Below are positions 56,285 to 64,000 of a stretch of 64,000 bases of DNA, piece after piece. The position numbers and the translations under genes are program-made. The stretch comes from Mortierella alpina (Eukaryota; Mortierellomycota; Mortierellomycetes; Mortierellales; Mortierellaceae): assembly GCA_029449245.1 (NCBI GenBank), contig JANATF010000001.1, positions 62,001-126,000 of the forward strand, given 5' to 3'. The notes below the pieces were generated by a model, which saw nothing but the letters and a program-made list of their open reading frames with translations, searched no databases and was not told the origin of the DNA. How positions within the stretch are numbered: position 1 is the first letter of the stretch; each line of letters opens with the position of its first letter.

Positions 56285-57063
56285 AGCCACATGTGCCTGC
56301 CTTGTTCACGTACCTCTTTCCCATCGCGCTCGCCGTTTTGTTCAGTTCGTTCTCTTGCCCCAATACCAAATGCATCTTGTACTTTTCTCAAATCGTTTTT
56401 TGTAAGAAAAGCTGCCAACTAAACAGAATATTACTATTGTACAATTACAACGACCATACACATCAAACGAACAAACGACCCATGCAGTACGATTGATAGC
56501 GGATCCACCTCACTACGCGCCAAGTCCAACGTTTACTTTATTAAGAGTCATATCCTTCATTCACGTTCTTGTCAACCGTGCACCTTTTCCGCCCTACCAG
56601 CTCCCTATTCTGTCCAACCTTGCTCTCCTCATTCATATTATCACTGTATCATACTCCATTCTGCGATTTCCTTTTTTTTTTCTTTTTCTGTTTTGAATCT
56701 ATCCTCCTCAACAGCAAAAAGTCTTTTCCCTCCCTCCCTCCCTCCCTCCACCCCACCCTTTCCAGTATACAAAAAGAGATTGTATACTCTATTCTCTACA
56801 CAGGTTCACGGCAGGTTTTTCAATGGTCGGTCGGTTGGTTGTGTCACGCTCTTCCCAATCATTACACCCCTCCCGTTTCTTTTCCCCGGTCGGTGGTGAA
56901 TATAGTTTCTGTCATTACTTGATAGCCCCGCTTTATGCTTTCATCTTCTTGGTGATCTCCTCGGAGGACTATTAATGACAGTGGCGGAAAAAAGAGAGGA
57001 GGGAAGGAGACGAGGAAGCCAATCGAAGGGAGAGAGAGATTTGAAAAGAAAAAAGAAAAAGAG
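56285..57063. other. Convergent region between RasGEF and SAP-domain gene
   Basis: T-rich and pyrimidine-rich (CCCTCCCTCCCTCC at 56731-56745), with no supported gene; probably the 3' untranslated regions of both genes. Confidence 0.5.
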
Positions 57064-57119
57064 TCAGACAAAAACAGGCATCATTTCATATCGGCATTCC
57101 TGCGGTCCAGGACAGGTAC

Positions 57120-57213
<94 letters not shown>

Positions 57214-58371
57214 TCACTTACTGGAGCGGTGCCAAACTTGGCTGCACGCTTGCGCTTCTTCTCCTCTTCGGCCGCATCCAGTGCAGGGGTAGACGAGGTG
57301 GTGCTAGGTGTGGTCGTGGTCGTGGTCGTGGTCGTGGGTGCCTGAATGCCGAACCGCTCACGTCGTTTGTTCAATACATCGGCTGGGATCTGATATGGGG
57401 AAGGGAAGAAATGAGGTTTGAAGGTAAGGACCAAAGAAAAAAAATTCACACAGCACAAAGAGAACCCACTCTTGTTCCTATCAAGCAATTGAAGAGACGA
57501 AAAAGAAAAGGTGGTTTACCTGTGCTACGACGGAGCCGGGCTTGGCTGGAACGGGCTTCACAGAGGCTGGTGTACTGGCAGCGGTGGCGGTGGTGGTGGG
57601 TTTGGCGGGCAAGGTCGTCGCCTTGGCCAAGGACGCTGTGGCAGCAGGCGTGACGGGCACGCCGAAACGAGCTGCTCTCTCTACAGCCTTGTCCTGTTCC
57701 TTCAAGGGGATTCCAAAACGGGCGGCTCTGTTCTTGCGCTTCTCGAATTCGGCCTTGAGTGTCTCTGCATCCTTGACAGCGCCCTGAAATTGAACGTCCT
57801 TCAGGGTGCCTGAAGCCGCCGCCGCTGCTGCTGTTGTTACTGCTGCTGTTGACTTTGCTGCTGCTGCAGTTGTTGTCGTGGTCGAGGGGTTTGCTGAGCC
57901 GGCTTCGGTGGTTGAGGCGGGGGCTGTTGTATCTGAAGATCCCTTGTTCACTGCCGCCTTTGGTGTGGGGTCGACGGGCGGTGCGAGATCACTTCACAAA
58001 CGAAGAGATGGGAATTGAGAAAGATGGAGAGGAGGATTAGAACTTCATCCTATTCGTCATCAGATCTTGCTTTCTTTTTTTTTTTGTTCTAGCAAAGGGG
58101 CAGATCTGATCGCGCAGCTCAATGAAAAGGATGGAGCGGTGTGGGGAGAGGAGAGGGCTGAGTAGACTTACTCGACATCAAACTTGCTGTCCTCCCAATC
58201 AAAAGTGTCGCCAGTGCCTGTTGGAGGACCCTCGACTTCGAGTGCGGCTTCCTCGGCCTTTTGGTGCTCCAGAAGACGGGCTACGAGCTCCTCCTTCTTT
58301 CCGATGGCTGAGAGGCCTGCCAGCTGCAACTGCTCCTTCAGCTCATTAACCTTGAGCTTGCGTGGATCCAT
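57064..58371 (-). CDS. SAP-domain RNA-binding protein, Tho1/SARNP-like
   Basis: Minus-strand exons 58172-58371, 57520-57991, 57222-57389 and, tentatively, 57064-57099 give 291 residues. The N-terminal SAP motif (KLKVNELKEQLQLAGLSAIG, KKEELVARLLEHQK) binds nucleic acid. It is followed by an acidic/Trp patch (GDTFDWEDSKFDV), an Ala/Thr-rich linker, and four repeats of a basic R-x-x-R-F-G motif (KRKNRAARFGIP, VERAARFGVP, KRRERFGIQ, KRKRAAKFG) typical of Tho1 and human SARNP/CIP29, which act with TREX and the Sub2/UAP56 helicase in mRNA export. The end of the gene is unsure: a 90-bp (CT)n tract follows the third exon. Reading through it gives a Ser-Leu repeat tail; splicing across it to CAG at about 57100 gives 11 residues and a stop. 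Confidence 0.85.
57122..57210. repeat. (GA)n / (CT)n microsatellite, about 44 units
   Basis: An uninterrupted GA dinucleotide run on the plus strand. On the coding (minus) strand it is a perfect CT tract between a GTAAGT donor and a CAG acceptor of the SAP-domain gene. Confidence 0.95.
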
Positions 58372-58880
58372 TTTTTTTTATGTTGTTTGGTGTGTGAAAT
58401 TGGAGGTGTTCCTTTTGCTTTGTGTATATTCCGTGATCCTGGCTGCTTGATGCTTCTTCTTTCCTCTTATCCGTGACTGGTGCTTTGGGTGCTGGTGGAA
58501 ATGAGTTGTTGCGTGTTGAACGGTGGGGTGGATGAAGCAAAAGGGAGTGTGGATGTGTGGATGGATCAGGAGAACGTGTATGAGGTGGCTGGGTTGAATT
58601 TTTTACGAGAGACGCGATTTGTGCGCGCGCGCTTTTTTTTATAGCTCAGTGCGTTTGTGCGTATTGTATGAAGCTCTGAACTTGTGCTCTCTCTCACTCT
58701 TGTCGTAAGGAGGCGCATTTTTCTCCAAATTGCATCACTCAGCTTTTGGCCTACTTTTTCGACTTCGCTGGCAGGTTTTTGCTATCGCTGACGAGGTCTC
58801 CTCCTCGGTGTACCTATTCCTGCTCAATGATTGTCTGGCTCCTCCTTGACGACAACAGCACCCTGTGTCTGTCCCCGTCT
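58372..58880. other. Intergenic region between the SAP gene and an unrecognised gene
   Basis: The promoter and leader of the SAP-domain gene on the left; on the right the 3' end region of the next minus-strand gene. No supported coding sequence was seen. Confidence 0.5.
58637..58643 (-). promoter_or_regulatory. TATA-like box upstream of the SAP-domain gene
   Basis: This reads TATAAAA followed by more A on the minus strand, about 270 bp before the start codon. Confidence 0.45.
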
Positions 58881-60086
58881 CTAGTGCTGTTGCTGTTGCT
58901 GTGGCTGCTGCTGTTGCTGATGCTGCTGTTGCCGAGACTGAAACCTTCGTTCGCGGTCCAGCGCTATTCGGACCAAGAAATCGGAGAGCTGATTGGCGAG
59001 GGGTCGTTCCCGGTACAGGCTTTGCTCCAGCAATGTGTATACCATCTCCAGCAAGGCATCTGACAAGTCGCAGTCATCGTCGTCCGTCACCTCGACAGAC
59101 GCTGAATCATCACTCAACTCTGACACGCTTGGTTTCCTTCTTGGTTGATACCTTGACCGCGGATGTTCTATCAGCATCATGGTCAACGAGCTCAGGATGC
59201 GGTCTGCGAGAAGTTCGAGGTACTCTTGTGGTAAACTTATAGAGGAAAGGGATGTCGATGACGAGTTTCTGTTGCTGCTGGTGTCGACGATCAAGTCGCC
59301 ATATCTCTGGGGCTTGAAGCGTCCCTCTGCCACGGCAAAGGAGGGAGACGCAGAGGGGGTTGGAAGTGATGATGATGATGATGATAATCCAGGCGTCCTA
59401 CAGCGAGGCCTCCTCTCGTCCGATTGCTTGTTTTCATGATACGCCCGCTTGCGAGGGTTGTTTGGGTTGGATTGCGGTTCGACGTGGTTGTTGAAAACTG
59501 AGGAAAGAGCGGCAGCCGAGCGGATGGGGATAGATTGAGGATCCACGGCGTTGTTGGCGATGTTTAGCAGTGAGACGACCGAGTCTGGGACGTGGAGGGT
59601 ATGGCTGTAAAACACGTTGACTTTGCGCACTAGTATCAACAGTCTCTGCAGTGTTTCTTGTGCTCTTCTGAGCTCGGGTGAGTCTCTCTCAGTGCTGGAA
59701 CCTGCGCCGGCATACGTCCCTGTGTAGTTTGGATCTTGAGTGGAGCCTTGACGATGTATATCTTCCAGAGAGTGTACCCAAGGTAGTTCGGTTGCTGATG
59801 ACGGGTGCGTGTGATGTGATACTGTGGGTGAAAAATACGCGGGTTGAAGTATCCGCCTCTTGACGGGGCGCTGTTGAAGGGACGGCTGTGAGGGTGAAGG
59901 TATTTGGCAGGAATGTGCATAAGCTTCGATGGCTCGGTGCACAGGTCCCAGGTAAGACAGTGAGCGCAAGATATCGCGTAGCGCTTGTTCTGGCAACCTG
60001 TTTATCAAGGTATCTGCGAGAGTACAATCCGTTTCGGGCACGCCCTCGCGTTGTTGCGGTTTCGATCCTGTAGACGTTGAGGACAT
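58881..60086 (-). CDS. Unrecognised protein with N-terminal helical block and polyGln tail
   Basis: 401 residues from ATG 60086, preferred because it has a good context and sits just after an acceptor-like TTGTAG. An in-frame ATG at 60239 would add 51 residues. The conserved-looking parts are the N-terminal block (TLADTLINRLPEQALRDILR, SLSYLGPVHRAIEAYA), a basic patch (PVKRRILQP), a helical segment (ETLQRLLILVRKVNVFYSHT) and a C-terminal acidic/helical part (SDALLEMVYTLLEQSLYRER). The protein ends in polyGln. The first block plus basic patch faintly recalls Cut8/Sts1 proteasome-tethering proteins, but the similarity is too weak to assign. No introns are needed in the coding part. Confidence 0.6.
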   Translation of the reverse strand: MSSTSTGSKPQQREGVPETDCTLADTLINRLPEQALRDILRSLSYLGPVHRAIEAYAHSCQIPSPSQPSLQQRPVKRRILQPAYFSPTVSHHTHPSSATELPWVHSLEDIHRQGSTQDPNYTGTYAGAGSSTERDSPELRRAQETLQRLLILVRKVNVFYSHTLHVPDSVVSLLNIANNAVDPQSIPIRSAAALSSVFNNHVEPQSNPNNPRKRAYHENKQSDERRPRCRTPGLSSSSSSLPTPSASPSFAVAEGRFKPQRYGDLIVDTSSNRNSSSTSLSSISLPQEYLELLADRILSSLTMMLIEHPRSRYQPRRKPSVSELSDDSASVEVTDDDDCDLSDALLEMVYTLLEQSLYRERPLANQLSDFLVRIALDRERRFQSRQQQHQQQQQPQQQQQH

Positions 60087-61413
60087 GCCTGCTACAAGAG
60101 TATGGGGTGCAGTTTCGTGCGAGTGGGAATGCTTTGGAAGAAAGATGGGTAGGAGAGCGAGAAAAAGCGGGTGATTTCGCTGTTGAATGTTATTTTTAAT
60201 GGGTGGGTGGAGGTGGAGGTTGAAAGAGGTACGCGACATTTGAGGTGGGACGCGTTGTTTATTGCGACAAGCCAAGAACCACCAAAAAAAAAGCAGGAAC
60301 GCAGCCAGGGAGCGAGTGAGCTTTTGAAATCATTGCAAGGATCACACCACTCTACTCTGCTCAACCTTCCTCACCTTTGCTCCTTTGTATATGTATCCAT
60401 CCAGCCCACAACCAGCTCATCACTCATATCGAGTTCCTTCTTTCCACAAGATTCGTACCTGAGACTTACCCACTGACACGAAGAGTCATGGCATCCTCCG
60501 TGTTGTGTCATTTCCAATTCCATTCCTTCTCGAAGGACCTCCAAAGCTGGAACAGGAGTCAACACGAGAGTGCTTCAGACGTCCCATCCAGCACTCCGTG
60601 TGTTGCTGCCTTGGATAGAGTGATAAACAGAGAGCGTATGCATTCTTGGCGGCATTGGCAGAGTGGGTGCAAGGCTATAGTAGAGCGAAGGCCACGCGAT
60701 CAGTGAAATCGGTGATACATTTCGAACCTCTGTGTTTGTTTTTAGTTTATGGAGGCAGCAAAGGGGGGTTCTTGACGTTTGACCAGAAGGAAATGTGTGA
60801 AAAGCGAAGCGAGGTCGCCCCGACTCTGTGCACGCTCATCCAGCCCTCTCCTCCCTCGCCCCCCTCTTCCCCCCACCCGCCGGCAGCCCTTGCATCAGCA
60901 CCATCAGCACCCTTTGGCAGGAAGAGCAGCCCGACCGACTGCCCGCCCGGACACGCACAGGCTTGTAAGTGTGCTGTCTGCCCATGTGATTGATTGGCCC
61001 CCCTTCATGACGACTGCTGCTGACCTGAGAGCGCTCTGTCGTTTCCTCACACTCTGTTTCCTCTTGTTGTGTTGTGCTCGCCCCCCCTCTTCCTCACACT
61101 CGTCCCTCACACCCGTCCCTCACACTCGCCACTCCCTCTGTCGCCCTCTGTCGCTCTCTGTCCTTTTTGACTTGACTCCATTCGCCCCCTCTCGTCGCTC
61201 TCGTTTGCTCGTCGTCCCGTTCTTGAATCCTCGCCCCTCCTCACCCCTCCTCACCCCTCCTCGCCCCATCCCCGTGCCTGCGCGTGTCCTTGTTTGCCCT
61301 ACTCTAGCCACACCCACCGCACGTTGTCAGTGCCGTGCACACACCCAGCAAGGGCCGAACCAGACCCCGTTCCCACTTCACACCTGTCAACACACCAGCA
61401 CCATCGTCACACC
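60087..61413. promoter_or_regulatory. Divergent 1.3-kb intergenic region
   Basis: No supported gene. The right half (60820-61300) is C-rich, with repeated CCCTCACACTCGTCC- and CCTCACCCCTCCT-like units near 61080-61130 and 61235-61265, probably the leader of the next gene. Confidence 0.5.
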
Positions 61414-63900
61414 ATGGTGCGCCAATCCCGCTCCAGCTCAAGGACCTACAGGACCAGCAATGACGCTCCAGAGACGCCTCTCACACCGCACACCCCGCGC
61501 TCGCCGCACCTGCATCGCTCGCGCCTCCTGGCCTCAACGCCCTCGCGGCCTGCCCTCAAGCGACAACATACCGAGGACTTTGACACGGACATGGGCCTGG
61601 CCTCTGCAAAGCTCGCACAGCTCCCCAACGCCAACCCAACACCCTCCGAGATCTTGTCCATGGACCTGAATACCCTTGCCCTCAGTGGCAGCAACCATAG
61701 GTCCATGATGGCCACACCCTCCTCCAGACTCTCTGACGACGCAATCGAACGCCTCAATCTCACTCTTCCCTTCGCAAGGCTGTCGTCGTCGTCGTCGTCC
61801 AGCTTACCTCAACCGTCGTCCTCGCGCGTCGTCTCCAGGGGCTCGTTGGAGTCTGTCCACCGAACGCCTATCCGAGAATCAGCACAGGAGCAACAGCAGC
61901 AGTACTCATACCAATACCAACAGCAACAGCAGCAACAACAACAACACTACGCTCCCTCAACACCTGTATCTTCCAAGGTCGCTTACAACAAGGACAGACT
62001 TGCAACCCCACCCAACTCTGCCATGGCTCAACAGCGGTCAGGTCTCATCAGCCCACCACGCAGTCAACCGATCGCGGACGAAGAGAATAACGTGTTCCTC
62101 TCCCGCTCACCGAGAGCTATACGAACTCCTAGACGATCCCTTGGCAAGGCCCATCAGCTAGCCATGACCCGTCAGTCGGCTGCCAGTGAGAAACTTACCC
62201 CTTTATCAGATACCATCATGCACACTGCCAGCACAACCACCACTACGGCACCTCACACTCCAGAAGCACCTTCGATGACCATGGGCACACTTCAAGGCGA
62301 TTCTATCTACGTGGATCCAAGCGAGGATGATGCCGTCGAGACAGAGTCGGTCCAGAGTTCACAAGGTGGCGACCTGGAAAAGGAGAATCATACACCCAAA
62401 GTCATGGAATGTGACCCATCGAACCCGTTCCTGGTGATGGAATCCAAACGCCCGCTGCCTTCTCGGACCACAACTTCTTCTTCCTCTCATTCCAAAAATG
62501 AAGGCTGCACCACTCCAACGGGACCATCCTCTGGGTCGATTACACGGTCACGACGACTGGCCCTGGGGTCTATATCCCCCTGGCGATGGAACACATTTGA
62601 TGAGCATACGAGTCTGCTGGCCCTTGCCAATTTGAAAGGAAATAGCAGTAGTACCAAAGGGCTAGGTCTTTTGGATGGGATTTCCTGTGGAGCGTACTCC
62701 AAGGCGGATCCTTCTGTATCAGAATGGGTCGAATCGACTCAGCATCACAAGGGACATCATCATCATCATGCGAGCGAAGCACCAGCGGTATCAGGGAATG
62801 GAGCAGCAGCAGCAGCAGCAGCAACAGATTCGGCATCAACATCCTCATCGTCTTCATCATCATCATCCGCTGCCGCCTCGTCGTCATCGTCGTCGTCCAT
62901 GGCAGCAACAGCAGCAGGGGGATTGAAATCTCGCTCAGGGACAGGTTCAAAATTCACCACGTCCTCAACGGCTTTGTTTGGACCGCCCATCAGCGGGAAG
63001 GGCAAGCTCCCTGATCACCACCCCAATTCGGCCGAAGCCGCCGCAGAACGTAAAGCGGGTCCCTCCTCATCTATCGTCGCCAAGCTGACCGAGAATGTCA
63101 TCCAGCCTCATTCGGTGGCGTTCAATCGCAGAGCACAACAGGTTGCCGGTCGGATCTACTACTGGAAACATGGAAGCTATCATCTCGTGAGTGACCAGGA
63201 CAAGCAGCAGTGGCCTGGAGAATGGAAGTTTGAGGTGTTTCAGGACCCAGAATCTCCTGGTGCGACCACGTCTTGTACTGGTCAACAAGGAGAGAGTAGT
63301 AGCAGCAACGGCGCCGGTGGCGGTAGTAGTAGTAGCAGCAGTGGTTTTACTGGCAGCAGCAACAGCCATGGTCTACATTTGGGTTTTGCCTCCTCCTCGT
63401 CACCGTCATCATCATCAGCTGCAACAGCGACGTACCATGGCAAGGGCAAACTCACGGACCGGCAGCTCAGTGGACCTGCCTCGAAACGATTACGAGTTCA
63501 TCGCGAACCACTGGCGGGCTTTAACGAGGCCTCAAGTGTGGTTGCCAGTAGTAATCCCCTTCAACAACAGCAGCAGCAACAACATCAGGAACAACGACTT
63601 GATACAGAGGTGCCAGGCATCACATCGTCGTCGGCGGGAGCAACATCTCGGGCCAGCAGCTCTCTGTCTGCCGGGCTGTTAGCTGGTGATAGGGATCCTC
63701 GTCATCGGTATCAACATAGCACACCATCATCATCAACATCATCATCGCCGTCCAGTCCTGGCCGGAGAGCTGCGACCCGGCTGCGGCAGGATGGCAATCG
63801 ATCCGCAAAGCAATCTCGTCTGCAGGATCGTTATGATTTCCGGGAACGGCGTATGCTGAATGAGCCTCTAGCACAACGGCCGAGAAGGTGTGGTGCTTAA
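61414..63900 (+). CDS. Unrecognised 828-residue low-complexity protein with a conserved C-terminal block
   Basis: A single open frame from ATG 61414 (excellent context CACACCATGG) to TAA 63898; the same frame is open further upstream but in C-rich leader sequence. It contains many TP/SP sites (ETPLTPHTPRSPHL, SRSPRAIRTPRRS), polyGln (about residue 160) and long Ser runs, plus the short motif ENHTPKVMECDPSNPFLVME. Near residues 560-610 lies the only globular-looking part (VAGRIYYWKHGSYHLVSDQD, KQQWPGEWKFEVFQDPE), rich in Trp/Tyr. The Cdk-like sites and composition suggest a cell-cycle-regulated nuclear protein, but this is inference; I do not recognise the family. A CA microsatellite follows the stop. 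Confidence 0.7.
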   Translation: MVRQSRSSSRTYRTSNDAPETPLTPHTPRSPHLHRSRLLASTPSRPALKRQHTEDFDTDMGLASAKLAQLPNANPTPSEILSMDLNTLALSGSNHRSMMATPSSRLSDDAIERLNLTLPFARLSSSSSSSLPQPSSSRVVSRGSLESVHRTPIRESAQEQQQQYSYQYQQQQQQQQQHYAPSTPVSSKVAYNKDRLATPPNSAMAQQRSGLISPPRSQPIADEENNVFLSRSPRAIRTPRRSLGKAHQLAMTRQSAASEKLTPLSDTIMHTASTTTTTAPHTPEAPSMTMGTLQGDSIYVDPSEDDAVETESVQSSQGGDLEKENHTPKVMECDPSNPFLVMESKRPLPSRTTTSSSSHSKNEGCTTPTGPSSGSITRSRRLALGSISPWRWNTFDEHTSLLALANLKGNSSSTKGLGLLDGISCGAYSKADPSVSEWVESTQHHKGHHHHHASEAPAVSGNGAAAAAAATDSASTSSSSSSSSSAAASSSSSSSMAATAAGGLKSRSGTGSKFTTSSTALFGPPISGKGKLPDHHPNSAEAAAERKAGPSSSIVAKLTENVIQPHSVAFNRRAQQVAGRIYYWKHGSYHLVSDQDKQQWPGEWKFEVFQDPESPGATTSCTGQQGESSSSNGAGGGSSSSSSGFTGSSNSHGLHLGFASSSSPSSSSAATATYHGKGKLTDRQLSGPASKRLRVHREPLAGFNEASSVVASSNPLQQQQQQQHQEQRLDTEVPGITSSSAGATSRASSSLSAGLLAGDRDPRHRYQHSTPSSSTSSSPSSPGRRAATRLRQDGNRSAKQSRLQDRYDFRERRMLNEPLAQRPRRCGA

Positions 63901-63918
63901 ACCAGTCGACGTAAAGCA

Positions 63919-63919
63919 T

Positions 63920-63954
<35 letters not shown>
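63919..63954. repeat. (CA)n microsatellite
   Basis: About 18 CA units in the 3' region just after the stop codon of the preceding gene. Confidence 0.9.
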
Positions 63955-63956
<2 letters not shown>

Positions 63957-64000
63957 ACGCTGTCTTTGTATTTTTTTTTTTTGTGCTTTCTATGTCCATT

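Noticed and set aside
60779-61669. 296-codon plus-strand frame overlapping the start of the 828-residue protein
   Set aside because: Pro/Ser/Arg-rich product of C-rich DNA in the wrong frame relative to the better-supported ATG at 61414.

Overview
The window is nuclear DNA from a filamentous or yeast-like fungus. Its genes are short and intron-rich: 50-150 nt introns with GTAAGT/GTATGT-type donors, several genes with six to eight exons, and many tiny exons. There are long pyrimidine tracts in the leaders and polyglutamine-rich regulators. The gene set is fungal: a SWI1 subunit, the Rpd3L subunit RXT2, a CSC1 channel, a large NAD-dependent glutamate dehydrogenase, a Cdc25-type RasGEF and a PSR1-like phosphatase. 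A PduO-type cobalamin adenosyltransferase is unusual for Dikarya and points to an early-diverging lineage. Mucoromycota, probably Mortierellaceae, is my inference; no marker gene in the window proves it.

Layout, left to right: SWI1-like ARID subunit (-, 3' end cut by the window edge); RCC1 Ran exchange factor (+); S-adenosylhomocysteine hydrolase (-); DENND11/LCHN-like DENN protein (+); a 2.6-kb pyrimidine-rich stretch; PSR1/SCP-type phosphatase (+); prefoldin subunit 3 (-); triple-KH FUBP-like RNA/DNA-binding protein (+); complex I subunit GRIM-19/NDUFA13 (+); cobalamin adenosyltransferase (-); a 3-kb intergenic region; GDH2 (+); CSC1-like channel (+); RXT2-like HDAC subunit (+). A small accessory islet follows at about 37.9-41.6 kb. 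It holds a decayed F-box pseudogene, an intact F-box-like paralogue, and a head-to-head pair of paralogous HNH-nuclease-like genes. After a hexanucleotide satellite come an unrecognised 711-residue low-complexity protein (-), an MFSD5-like transporter (-), a CaMK-type kinase (+), a SH3-WW-RasGEF (+), a Tho1/SARNP-like SAP protein (-), an unrecognised protein (-) and an 828-residue low-complexity protein with one conserved-looking C-terminal block (+).

Most genes are single-copy housekeeping genes with no operon logic. Several pairs are divergent over short shared promoters: prefoldin 3/FUBP (206 bp), transporter/kinase (331 bp) and the HNH pair (483 bp). The most interesting material is in gene architecture: an 8-nt microexon carrying the catalytic Asp and Lys of the kinase, coding first exons of 4, 10 and 16 nt, two in-phase alternative last exons in the RasGEF, a possible cassette exon in the KH gene, and a GA/CT microsatellite beside a splice acceptor. 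The candidate undescribed system is the HNH-like gene pair. All exon boundaries were read by eye from splice consensus, phase and protein continuity; there is no transcript support.
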